A stretch of 24,142 bases of DNA from JAFCEV01 sp964473005 (GCA_964473005.1 CAYYME010000006.1:1-24142); one strand, 5' to 3'. Shown: positions 15,701-22,428, counted from the stretch's first letter. Made by a program: numbers and translations. Notes: generated from the letters alone by a model not told the origin.

Positions 15701-18601
15701 TATGGGCTTGATGAAGTGGTTCTTGGTTCAACTGATAAATTAAAAGAGTATTCTATCTCAAATCCAAATAGATTTGAAAAAGTCAAGGATAAATTCAGCG
15801 GAGCATCAATTGATTCTTCTTCTTATGTAATGGGTTACAAAGACAAGGGAACTAATAAAAATTATCTGCTTGTATTGGGTAAAGATTATGTTGTTGAGCA
15901 GACCTATTTAATCGGAGCAGGAGGAAGTCTGACAATAGCAGATAACAGAGATGTAAAAGAGGAGGATAAAGATGTAAATCCTTTAAAAATTGGTTTTAAG
16001 ATATATGATTCTTCTTCTTATAAAAATGAATACAAAAATCCTGAAGTGAGATACTATGAAACAGGGGTATACAAAGGGTATCCTGCTGTTGTTCCTTTTG
16101 ATTCGGATGAAGGGTGGTATGTCTATGCAAAGCCAACACTTTCTGCTTTTGGAAGCATAAGCAGTTATGATAAATCAGGAAGAGTTATGGGCTTTTATTT
16201 GTGCAATGTCGGAAGAAATGGCATGGCAGAATATATAAGCGGAGATGATATTTGTGAAAAAGTTAATTTAGGAACAGGACAGCCGACTAATCAGTTTCCA
16301 GGATTAAATGAAGCTGAAGCTGCAAACTTAATGATAAGGGCAGACAAGGCAGTTGAAGCTGCACAGCATTATAAATCAGGAGCAAGTGTTTCTATTCCTG
16401 GAATTTCAAAAAAAGTAAAAATCGGAAGTCCTATGGCAGATATTCCTGAAATGCAGTGCCAGGATTTCATGTCTCCAAAAGAGTGCAATATCTTATTTAA
16501 TTTATGTGACCCTGTTGTTTGTCCTTCGAGCAGATGTGATTTTGGCGGAGCATATCCTGTGCGGGATGTTGTTCAGTCAGGAGTAATCGGAAGCATAGCA
16601 CTCTGCCTTCCTAATTACAAAGAGAAAATTTATGTTCCTGTTTGTCTCACAGGAATTCATGCAGGAATTGAGAACTGGATTTCTGTTGAAAAATCCTACA
16701 GAGACTGCCTGCAGCAAAATCTTGACACAGGAGAGACAATCGGAATCTGCGACGAAATTAACAGCATTTATATGTGCGAGTTTTTCTGGAATCAGGCAAT
16801 TCCTCTTGCGAAAATAGGAATTCCGAAAATTGCTTCGTGGATTTTGAATCAGAATACAAGGGGAGGGGGGGAATATCTCGGAGTTGCAGATGCCTGGGCA
16901 AATACAGAAGAAGCAATAACCTATTTCACGCAGTATTATGCTGAGGATTCCTACAAGGCATTCAAGGCAAGAAGCACAGAGGAAATCGGCGGCGAAGCAT
17001 GCAAATTATTTGCTTCAGTCAGCTATCCTAACGGAGGAGGACTGTTAGATACAATAACAACCCCTGACTCGCCTCCGCAGTTTCACGGAAGATTTGACGA
17101 GATAGAATATACAACTGCAACAATTCCCCCAATTTCGCAATATAAAGTTTATTATTATATTTTTGCAGGAAAAGACACAGGGGCATATTACAGAGTTTAT
17201 CTGAAAGGAGATTTTGAAAGTTCTTTTTACAAGGACAATGCTATCCGGGTAATGGTTGCTACAGGATATGTTGGGAAAGGAGACTATGCCTCTGAAACAA
17301 AAGATTTCACTGCGCCTTCAGGATATCAGGAGTTGTGCATTATGGTTAACGGGCAGGAAGAGTGCGGGTTCAAGCAGGTTGCAACCTCTTTTGCAGTTAA
17401 TTATGTTGAGGAGCAGTATTTAAAATCCCAGGCAGAACAGACAAATATTACCTCAGAAGAAGCATGCATCTCAGGAACTCCGAGCCTTTATAGTCTGCTG
17501 AATCCAAATGTTCAGCAGGGAGTTGAAAGTGTTTTAAATCCTTCAATTTATAATAATGGCTTGATAAGAATTTGTGCAACTGAAAATCCAGGAAGCAATT
17601 CTGACATTTCAAGATGGGTGCAGGTTGGTTATTGCGGAAATCAAAATTTAAAATGCTGGCTTGATACAGAAAGTGTTGAAGAGATAATAAAGAATACCAA
17701 CATAGAGGAAGATGTTTTGAAAACAACCACTGAAAATTATCTGGATATTCTGGCAAATGAGCAGGGGTATCTTACAGAAGAACAATTTAATGATGCTGTG
17801 GAGCAGATTGGAAAAGAAAAATCAGATAGCGAGAAAATAAGTTTGATAAACAAGATATTTAGTAAGTTATACTTAAACACACAAAAAGCATATTCACTCT
17901 TCTTGCGGGGGGATGCTTACAGAAGCCTGGCTGTTTCTAAGTATGGAAGTGTGAAAAGTGAAGAGGCAGAAGCAACTGTAACTGACGAGGAAAAAGCAGA
18001 GATAGAAAAAGGAGCAACTCCCGGAGCAGAAGCATCTGGAGATTCAAGCGAAATTCCTGGAGGAGAAACCTATCCTGATAAAATAGAAGTGTTGAAAGAG
18101 TGTGAGGCACTTGAAGATGCAGATCTCAAAGTGCTGAAAGCAGCAATAATTACTGAAGAGGAAGGGGAACTTCCTGAAGAGGTTTCTACTTGTTACGAGG
18201 CTGTTGATTATGTTTATGGACGTGCAGGAGTTGGGAAAAAGTGTGTTTATTCTTCTTACTACTCCCCTCTTTCTGAGCGTTCACAGCCAAGCTGTTCTGA
18301 CTGCGGATGCAAGAAAGCAGAGGATGGAAAATGTTATGATTGTCCTCGGGAGCAATATGATTTGGAAAGAGGAGATTTAGTTCAGGTATTTAATGATAAC
18401 AAAGTTTCCATAACAGGTGGACATAATTTTATCTTTGATAAATGGGCAAATGAAGAAAAGAAACTGGCAAATATTTATCACAGCACAAGCAGCGGAAAAC
18501 CTTTGACAACAAGAACGGGTTATGACCTGATAAAAAATCCTGTGACAGTGATCTGGGAGCCGACTATAAAAGGAGCTACTCCTGGACAAGAAGCTTCTTA
18601 A
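12779..18601 (+). CDS. Giant secreted protein with C-terminal NlpC/P60- or CHAP-like segment
   Basis: This 1940-residue protein begins with a clear Sec signal peptide (hydrophobic 5-22, AMA just before a likely cut after 26). About 460-570 looks like TPR helices (EYYGKAMDDYQAILDNF, then KFKAKYPNSEK). Coiled-coil-like charged helices lie near 730-765 and 850-960. A Cys-rich block spans 1227-1333 (CDPVVCPSSRCDFGG and nine or more other Cys) with a hydrophobic stretch between. An acidic linker leads to K1744-S1753 (KGATPGAEAS). The segment up to the nearly identical C-terminal end (KGATPGQEAS, 1931-1940) contains STCYEAVDYVYGRAG (Cys1805), a five-Cys insertion (about 1838-1853), ERGDLVQVF and GGHNFIFDKW (His1882), and IYHST (His1901): the order of a papain-like Cys-His peptidase of NlpC/P60 or CHAP type. 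No C-terminal anchor is seen. The secretion call is firm, the peptidase call tentative. Confidence 0.85.
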   Translation: MNKNKLIMLALFFAVGVLLIANFAMAYSDYRANYVQYGPYATQGSFGYFDKAQCEAGQDFIIQIAPFGCEPAPVRSDLLEEQNVPVFCQLAATNMNPLIDVEMIDYITITGDYPKEVATVGFYPAQAALGTKAETDAPVLNNIGYAVIVLKKQKNESAMPDVVIGNLTARIRYDISNAFGVGKATFYLPELTDSEWKERLVQYEFWDGRGYLRAQGVDENGASISIYTGEYKKEILGQSSDKRILSTVNLNVGETSGEIYIPGFDYCLATFQVKLDSVENPDTRAKLYVGGDLVEVAEKETFLENRCWINNNGIKKQGINEKVLITCKEDEERTNFNLIKSPKINLTIDGKQIEAGIGDYLYTKENGKKLIYLAYVNTLKGTNKEEGLYAYLVALPVEDAPDKLSDEIISSFAKYDATIMAEEKGILKNIASTIKESVAELVRAGKWVFKGEGMAFISYNNPENVFGKIFSKGSEVVLTGFAGAKDAEMDKSSKEYYGKAMDDYQAILDNFAGEENPDEAGVTLGESALYNMIILADGAGQKKTMTDLCNKFKAKYPNSEKDLRKCTDSYSLANSGVSSREVLIDNGFKQISLEGIYEPTLEEYSAEIIVEKSNSQIEYATLGKGQIHYLNDERTESIQLLELDADSAKLKVNLIPKGVWSTLAENVKSDEKTLRTGEADAYGSSYLFRLGEVNLKRAAKVSVLPNIDYAKTEADFSFKIEIEKRAIELSPEKAKKKIEKLDKDIAKWEGINDKLGSVVKGMKTACLATGAWYTAKNFVDNLGGKGIARQIVMRGANGWYERCADADSQEQCLIGHSEEIDKDVDAMYGIITQQNEDIKKLQDKNLIKEKSAYGLFSQKVVDTKAFTTKYSNEVGAFLGGNENYLESELQKLKNLPEQIDISEITKILSDAEAQENNLYNSDSLKDLELYAKVLSSSATSSELKEIARQELYSTLLNIKTNSKDYSELKSFSSDYGLDEVVLGSTDKLKEYSISNPNRFEKVKDKFSGASIDSSSYVMGYKDKGTNKNYLLVLGKDYVVEQTYLIGAGGSLTIADNRDVKEEDKDVNPLKIGFKIYDSSSYKNEYKNPEVRYYETGVYKGYPAVVPFDSDEGWYVYAKPTLSAFGSISSYDKSGRVMGFYLCNVGRNGMAEYISGDDICEKVNLGTGQPTNQFPGLNEAEAANLMIRADKAVEAAQHYKSGASVSIPGISKKVKIGSPMADIPEMQCQDFMSPKECNILFNLCDPVVCPSSRCDFGGAYPVRDVVQSGVIGSIALCLPNYKEKIYVPVCLTGIHAGIENWISVEKSYRDCLQQNLDTGETIGICDEINSIYMCEFFWNQAIPLAKIGIPKIASWILNQNTRGGGEYLGVADAWANTEEAITYFTQYYAEDSYKAFKARSTEEIGGEACKLFASVSYPNGGGLLDTITTPDSPPQFHGRFDEIEYTTATIPPISQYKVYYYIFAGKDTGAYYRVYLKGDFESSFYKDNAIRVMVATGYVGKGDYASETKDFTAPSGYQELCIMVNGQEECGFKQVATSFAVNYVEEQYLKSQAEQTNITSEEACISGTPSLYSLLNPNVQQGVESVLNPSIYNNGLIRICATENPGSNSDISRWVQVGYCGNQNLKCWLDTESVEEIIKNTNIEEDVLKTTTENYLDILANEQGYLTEEQFNDAVEQIGKEKSDSEKISLINKIFSKLYLNTQKAYSLFLRGDAYRSLAVSKYGSVKSEEAEATVTDEEKAEIEKGATPGAEASGDSSEIPGGETYPDKIEVLKECEALEDADLKVLKAAIITEEEGELPEEVSTCYEAVDYVYGRAGVGKKCVYSSYYSPLSERSQPSCSDCGCKKAEDGKCYDCPREQYDLERGDLVQVFNDNKVSITGGHNFIFDKWANEEKKLANIYHSTSSGKPLTTRTGYDLIKNPVTVIWEPTIKGATPGQEAS
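18008..18598 (+). repeat. Near-identical ten-residue repeats bracketing the C-terminal domain
   Basis: Codons at 18008-18037 (KGATPGAEAS) and 18569-18598 (KGATPGQEAS) encode the same decapeptide with one change, while their third codon positions differ in several places, so the peptide rather than the DNA appears to be conserved. The second copy is the exact C terminus of the 1940-residue protein. They bracket the peptidase-like domain. Confidence 0.7.
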
Positions 18602-18612
18602 AAAAGCATAAA

Positions 18613-18703
18613 AGCCTTCGGCGAGAATTGAACTCGCGACCCCCAGTTTATTCGGCAATTTTATTTACGAAACTGGTACTCTAACCTGCTGAGCTACGAA
18701 GGC
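18613..18703 (-). tRNA. tRNA-Thr(CGU) with 17-base intron
   Basis: Acceptor GCCTTCG/CGAAGGC, D arm GCTC/GAGT, anticodon stem CCAGT/ACTGG and T arm GCGAG/CTCGC with loop TTCAATT are all intact; discriminator U. Anticodon CGU lies at 18669-18667 on the minus strand. The intron 18649-18665 follows position 37. This is the second tRNA-Thr of the window. Its 3' end is 11 bases beyond the stop of the giant surface gene, which runs towards it. Confidence 0.92.
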
Positions 18704-18765
18704 AGAGTTTGTTTTATTCTAAAACTTTTTATACAATTTTATCTGGCTCGATTCAAATTTCCCAA

Positions 18766-18869
18766 TGCGGAGACTAGGATTCGAACCTAGGTAGGCACTA
18801 AGCCAACAGGTTTCTCATGAATTGCAAACAGCCTAAGCCTGTCCCGTTTGACCACTCCGGCATCTCCGC
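18766..18869 (-). tRNA. tRNA-Leu(UAG) with 20-base intron
   Basis: A class II tRNA: acceptor GCGGAGA/TCTCCGC with discriminator A, anticodon stem ACAGG/CCTGT with anticodon UAG (18835-18833), a long variable arm with a GGC/GCC stem, and T arm CTAGG/CCTAG with TTCGAAT loop. The intron 18812-18831 follows position 37. A TATA-like stretch on the minus strand (18887-18898) lies about 25 bases before the 5' end. Confidence 0.92.
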
Positions 18870-18909
18870 TTGGAAATAGGGAGAATTTTTAATATAAAAA
18901 CCTTTAGAC

Positions 18910-18968
18910 TTAATGTAAATAAATTTAGATGATTAATGTAGTAAGATCAAAGGGGTATTGTTAATGTA
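18910..18968. repeat. Three direct copies of TTAATGTA
   Basis: The octamer TTAATGTA occurs at 18910-18917, 18933-18940 and 18961-18968, between the tRNA-Leu gene and the 3' end of the TFB gene. Spacings are 23 and 28 bases. It sits upstream of the tRNA-Leu TATA box and so could be regulatory, or be AT-rich chance. No reading frame is seen in the 160-base gap. Confidence 0.4.
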
Positions 18969-19031
18969 AAAAATTTGATAAATTATCGCTATTAAAAAGA
19001 TTCTACTTAACAGATATTCCTCAACCAAATC

Positions 19032-19955
19032 TTATTTCTTCTTCGCTTCAGCTTCTTTTTGTTTTATCTTATCTTCCAAATCAAGCTTTTCTATAAGTTC
19101 TTTATATCTGTTTCTGATTGTGACTTCTGTGATTCCTGCAATGTCTGCAACTTCTCTCTGTGTTTTTTTCTCATCGTTCATCAGGGCAGCAACATACAAT
19201 GCTGCAGCAGCAATTCCTGCAGGCCCTCTTCCGGAAGTCAGTTCAACTCCTTCTGCCTGCTTCAAAACTTTAAGGGCATCGTTCTGTGTTTTCGGGGAGA
19301 GCTTTAGTACAGAGGAAAATCTTGAAATATAATCTTTTGGAGAACTCTGCTTTACTTTTATTCCTAATTTTCTTATGATAAATCTGTAAGTCCTTCCAAT
19401 CTCTTTTCTCTCAACATCTGACGCTGTTGCCATTTCATCGAGGGTTCTTGGAATATTATAAGAACGGCATGCTGCATACAAACAAGCGGCAATTACAGAT
19501 TCCATGCTTCTTCCTCTTACCAGCCCTCTTTGCAGAACATAATTGTAAATTCTTGAGGCTTCGTCTCTCACGACATTGGGGAGATTAAGATATGAAGCAA
19601 TAACTCTTAGTTCTGCCATAGCCAGTCTCAAATTTCTTTCTATGCTTGTAGAAACCCTCTCCTGCCATTTTTTTAATCTCAGGAATTTTCGCGTCTGTTT
19701 TGGCTCTAGTTTGTATATATCAGAAATCTCACCTACATTTGTAGCCAACCCTTTGTCAAATTTTTGCAGACTTATCGGCGCTCCTCCTCTTCCTTTTTTT
19801 TCACCCTTGTCAAATTTTCCCTGAAGGTCAATGCCTGTATCAACCATCTTTTCTTCTATAACAAGTCCGCAATCATTGCATATGACTTCTCCCAGATGTG
19901 CATCATAAGTAACATTTATACTTCCACACTCAGGACATTTTTTTACAAAACCCAT
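19032..19955 (-). CDS. tfb: Transcription initiation factor IIB (TFB)
   Basis: TFB recruits RNA polymerase to TBP bound at the TATA box. From the ATG at 19955 it has 307 residues: an N-terminal zinc ribbon with ligands C7, C10, C26 and C29 (CPEC and CNDC), the B-reader region GRGGAPISLQKFDKGLATNVG (about 56-75), and two cyclin-like repeats (about 105-200 and 205-295) ending in a helix-turn-helix-like TQREVADIAGITEVTIRNRYKEL that reads the BRE. An in-frame TTG at 19970 would add five residues, but the ATG places the first Cys at the usual distance. The C-terminal tail is Lys/Glu/Ala-rich. Its own promoter contains a double palindromic TATA (19973-19997). The identification is firm. Confidence 0.97.
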   Translation of the reverse strand: MGFVKKCPECGSINVTYDAHLGEVICNDCGLVIEEKMVDTGIDLQGKFDKGEKKGRGGAPISLQKFDKGLATNVGEISDIYKLEPKQTRKFLRLKKWQERVSTSIERNLRLAMAELRVIASYLNLPNVVRDEASRIYNYVLQRGLVRGRSMESVIAACLYAACRSYNIPRTLDEMATASDVERKEIGRTYRFIIRKLGIKVKQSSPKDYISRFSSVLKLSPKTQNDALKVLKQAEGVELTSGRGPAGIAAAALYVAALMNDEKKTQREVADIAGITEVTIRNRYKELIEKLDLEDKIKQKEAEAKKK

Positions 19956-19972
19956 TTTAGCTAACCGCAAGT

Positions 19973-19997
19973 TTTATAAATTTTTCCAATTTATAAA
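19973..19997. promoter_or_regulatory. Palindromic double TATA element before tfb
   Basis: TTTATAAATT (19973-19982) and AATTTATAAA (19988-19997) are perfect 10-base inverted copies with spacer TTTCC. On the minus strand both read as TATA boxes. The farther one predicts transcription from about 19967, 12 bases before the ATG; the nearer would start at or inside the first codons. Confidence 0.55.
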
Positions 19998-20052
19998 GGT
20001 TTCTCTTTTTGTTTTCAAAAAAAGTAGTAAAAATTAATTTGAAATTTCTTTT

Positions 20053-20322
20053 TTAGAAAATGCTTTTTTTTAAGAAGATTATTATGTTCTTTTATTTGTT
20101 CAGGGGTTAATATTCTTACAGCATTTTGTATATAGGGTGTATTGCATCCTCTTGCTACTGCTTTATAATCTATTTTATCATAATTTCCTACAGCGACAAT
20201 ATGGTAATTAAAATCAAATGCAACATAACTGCCCCGAGAAATTTGTCATAATTTTTAGGGATGAAATCCGAGTTATTCATTAAATTATATTTTTCTTCTT
20301 TTGTTAAAAGTTCATTAAGCAT
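20053..20322 (-). pseudogene. Small orphan gene interrupted by one frameshift
   Basis: From the ATG at 20322 the minus strand reads 30 plausible residues (MLNELLTKEEKYNLMNN, DFIPKNYDKFLG). It then shifts frame around 20228-20236 and continues as YVAFDFNYHIVAVGNYDKID onward, through VARGCNTPYIQNAVRILTPE, to a stop at 20053. Both halves have protein-like composition and together make about 90 residues, so one missing base near the GGGG run (plus-strand CCCC at 20232-20235) would restore a single gene. An in-frame TAA lies just upstream of the ATG. I do not recognise the family. It could be a decaying gene, an assembly error or a true frameshift site. It fills the otherwise empty stretch between tfb and eS8. 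Confidence 0.6.
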
Positions 20323-20376
20323 CTCTTTATTAAACTTAAAATTCTTTTAAGGATTATTGTATTGGGAAATGTCTTT

Positions 20377-20745
20377 TTATTCAACCAAAACCCCGTTTAA
20401 AACTCCTTCCTGGCTCGGGCGGCTGGTTATTCTTACTTTTCCTGCATCAGTTTCAACAATTGCCCCTTTTGTCAGGACATTTTGTCTTGCAAGAAATCTG
20501 TTTGAAGGGGTTTCAAGAACATTTTTTATTTCTAATCTCTTATTTTTCTCTTTGCCTTTCATCTGAACATTTATGAATTTTGCCTTTAACAGGAATATTT
20601 TTCTGTTTTTTCCTTTTGTTCTTCTGCTTTTCTTTTTTTCCTCCCCGAGTTTAGCAGGTCTTCTTTGCCCCTTTATCTCATAAAATTTCTTTTTTCTGCT
20701 TTTTGTATATTTTCCGCCTGAAATTTTCTTTCCTTTGTTAGCCAT
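20377..20745 (-). CDS. rps8e: Small ribosomal subunit protein eS8
   Basis: A small basic protein of the archaeal/eukaryotic small subunit body. The 122 residues have the family pattern: KISGGKYTKSRKKKFYE near the N terminus, a basic RRTKGKNRK stretch, and the diagnostic C-terminal block NVLTKGAIVETDAGKVRITS (about 88-107) followed by RPSQEGVLNGVLVE. The length is normal for archaea. It is divergent from the Sm-like gene with 82 bases between starts; a TATA-like stretch on the minus strand lies near 20768-20777. Confidence 0.93.
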   Translation of the reverse strand: MANKGKKISGGKYTKSRKKKFYEIKGQRRPAKLGEEKKKSRRTKGKNRKIFLLKAKFINVQMKGKEKNKRLEIKNVLETPSNRFLARQNVLTKGAIVETDAGKVRITSRPSQEGVLNGVLVE

Positions 20746-20773
20746 ATAAACTAATTTTATTTTTTGTTTAAAT

Positions 20774-20799
20774 AACTTTCTGTTAATTGTTCGAAAGTT
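20774..20799. promoter_or_regulatory. Inverted repeat between the eS8 and Sm promoters
   Basis: AACTTTC (20774-20780) and GAAAGTT (20793-20799) form a perfect 7-base inverted repeat with a 12-base spacer. It overlaps or abuts the TATA-like boxes of both divergent genes (eS8 on the minus strand, Sm with TTTATAAATA near 20798-20807), so a protein bound here could control both. Confidence 0.35.
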
Positions 20800-20827
20800 T
20801 TATAAATAAATTGCAACCAATTAATAA

Positions 20828-21079
20828 ATGGTTAATGGGATTGAAAGGCCCTTGGATTTGTTAAACAATTCCAAAGGAAAAGAAATTTTAGTGCATTTGA
20901 AGGGCGATAAGCAGTTTGTAGGCACTTTGCTGGCATTTGACATCCACATAAATCTTGTGCTGGATAACATAAAAGAGATGCAAAACAATGAAGTAAAAAG
21001 AAATCTTGGATTGACTTTTTTGCGGGGGGATACTATTATCTTCATATCTCCTGCTTCAACTGCACTGAAGAAAGAATAA
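20828..21079 (+). CDS. Sm-like RNA-binding protein (archaeal LSm)
   Basis: Archaeal Sm-like proteins form heptameric rings that bind U-rich RNA. The 83 residues carry Sm1 (RPLDLLNNSKGKEILVHLKG, then FVGTLLAFDIHINLVLDN) and Sm2 (LTFLRGDTIIFISPA, with the RGD-type RNA-binding loop). The N-terminal helix and total length are normal. The TATA-like box TTTATAAATA lies about 25 bases before the ATG, suggesting leaderless expression. In many archaea the LSm gene is followed by eL37; here it is not, and RNase Z follows after 97 bases with its own promoter. Confidence 0.95.
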   Translation: MVNGIERPLDLLNNSKGKEILVHLKGDKQFVGTLLAFDIHINLVLDNIKEMQNNEVKRNLGLTFLRGDTIIFISPASTALKKE

Positions 21080-21176
21080 GCGTTGCCTGTTAATTTTCGC
21101 GAGGCTGTATTCTTGCGATTTGTTCTTAGTGGATACTTAGAGGAAATTATATAAATCTCTTTCTCTATTTTTATTT

Positions 21177-22082
21177 ATGACAAAAAAGATTAAACTGATT
21201 TTTTTGGGAACATCCTCACAAATTCCTACTGCGAAGAGAAATCATTCAGCGATTCTTTTGAGTTATGAAGGGGAGAGTATTCTAATTGATTGTGGAGAAG
21301 GGACTCAAAGGCAGTTCAGAAAAGCGAGATTGAATCTATGCAGGGTAACGAGGATTTTAATTAGCCACTGGCACTCAGACCATATTTTAGGAATTCCCGG
21401 GCTTTTATCTACATTAGCTTTAAGCGGATATACTAAAGAGCTTTATATTTATGGGCCAAAAGGAACAAAAGAGTTTATGAGAGATTTGCTCAAGATTTTT
21501 AATTTTCAGAAAAAGTATGAAATAATTGTAGAAGAGACTAATGGCGGGAAGTTCTTCGAAACAAAAGAATTTTATTTAGAATCTGAAAGAATGCACCATG
21601 GAATTCCAACTAATGCTTATACTTTTGTTATAAAAGACAAATCAAGGCTGGATAAAAAGAAGATTAAAAAATCTAAGTTGCCATTTGGACCTTTGCTTGG
21701 AAAGTTAAAAGAAGGAAAGGATATAACTTATAATGGCAAGAAATACAGGGCTAAAGATTTTACATACAAAGAAAAAGGGAAAAAAGTTTCTGTAGTTTTG
21801 GATACTTTGATTAATGAAAGGATTACTCCCTTTGTTAAAAATTCAGATATTTTGATATGTGAGTCAAGTTTTAGCTCGAGAAATAATAAAGAGGCAAAAG
21901 AACATTTGCATTTAACTTCAAAACAATGCGGGGAAATTGCTAAAAAATCCAAATCAGATAAACTAATCCTCACCCATATTTCTCAGAGATATGAGGGAAA
22001 TATTAAGGAGCTCCTTGATGACGCAAAGGGTGTTTTCAAGAATACTGAATTAGTGAATGATTTGGATGAGATTGAGATTTGA
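21177..22082 (+). CDS. rnz: Ribonuclease Z (tRNA 3' endonuclease)
   Basis: RNase Z cuts precursor tRNAs just after the discriminator base; this matters here because none of the tRNA genes encodes CCA. The 301 residues are a metallo-beta-lactamase fold: FLGTSSQIPT at 9-18, IDCGEGTQRQFRKA at 37-50, the metal motif SHWHSDH (H64, H66, D68, H69), MHHGIPTNAY (138-147, metal His), the substrate exosite-like GPLLGKLKEGKDI (171-183), Asp209, the HLHLT stretch (His245) and LTHISQRY (His267). The usual YSGDT reads VVLDT here, keeping the Asp. TATA-like AATTATATAAATC (about 21145-21157) predicts leaderless transcription. The next genes on the strand are two tRNAs. Confidence 0.94.
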   Translation: MTKKIKLIFLGTSSQIPTAKRNHSAILLSYEGESILIDCGEGTQRQFRKARLNLCRVTRILISHWHSDHILGIPGLLSTLALSGYTKELYIYGPKGTKEFMRDLLKIFNFQKKYEIIVEETNGGKFFETKEFYLESERMHHGIPTNAYTFVIKDKSRLDKKKIKKSKLPFGPLLGKLKEGKDITYNGKKYRAKDFTYKEKGKKVSVVLDTLINERITPFVKNSDILICESSFSSRNNKEAKEHLHLTSKQCGEIAKKSKSDKLILTHISQRYEGNIKELLDDAKGVFKNTELVNDLDEIEI

Positions 22083-22138
22083 GAATAGAAAGAGAAAGAT
22101 TTTAAATACAATTATTTCTTGAATTTATATATATCAAA

Positions 22139-22230
22139 GCCCCTGTAGCTCAGTTTGGATAGAGCGACTGCCTTCTATATTTAGAGGTGAAGCAAGCAGT
22201 AGGTCGCAGGTTCAAGTCCTGTCGGGGGCG
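22139..22230 (+). tRNA. tRNA-Arg(UCU) with 17-base intron
   Basis: Acceptor GCCCCTG/CGGGGGC (one U-G), D arm GCTC/GAGC, anticodon stem ACTGC/GCAGT and T arm GCAGG/CCTGT with loop TTCAAGT; discriminator G. Anticodon UCU at 22174-22176. The intron 22178-22194 follows position 37. Only two bases separate it from tRNA-Cys, so the pair is surely one transcript. Confidence 0.93.
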
Positions 22231-22232
22231 TT

Positions 22233-22305
22233 GCGGAGGTGGCACAGCGGCTACTGCAATCGGTTGCAGCCCGGTTATTCGTGGGTTCGAGTCCCACCCT
22301 CCGCT
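22233..22305 (+). tRNA. tRNA-Cys(GCA)
   Basis: Acceptor GCGGAGG/CCTCCGC, discriminator U as expected for Cys, anticodon stem ATCGG/CCGGT with loop TTGCAGC, T arm GTGGG/CCCAC with TTCGAGT loop. No intron. It directly follows tRNA-Arg(UCU). Confidence 0.93.
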
Positions 22306-22325
22306 TAAAACTAAATCTTAGAAGT

Positions 22326-22428
22326 GACTCTTCGAGTCCCAACTCAGTCATTGGAAAGTTGCATTGATAAAATAATTTGTCGCTTTCCAATAGCCTCACC
22401 CTCTGCTTTGACTCAAAATCAAGGGCTA
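22326..22428 (+). ncRNA. Hairpin-rich stretch, possible small RNA
   Basis: Three inverted repeats follow each other after the tRNA pair: GACTC/GAGTC with a three-base loop (22326-22338), ATTGGAAAG/CTTTCCAAT, nine perfect pairs (22350-22358 with 22383-22391), and TAGCC/GGCTA (22391-22395 with 22424-22428) enclosing a further TTGA/TCAA stem. The stretch contains TTCGAGTCCCA, identical over 11 bases to the T arm of the neighbouring tRNA-Cys. No open frame is convincing. It could be a processed RNA released with the tRNAs, a terminator region or a decayed tRNA piece; I cannot name a family. Confidence 0.35.

Noticed and set aside
22321..22350. TTCGAGTCCCA after tRNA-Cys as the T arm of a third tRNA
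   Set aside because: The bases around it (GACTC and CCAAC) do not form a T stem, and no acceptor or anticodon arm is found nearby.
22181..22399. A 72-residue minus-strand frame containing GLEPT and GLEPAT
   Set aside because: These are the well-known artefacts of reading the T arms of tRNA genes on the opposite strand; it covers tRNA-Arg and tRNA-Cys.
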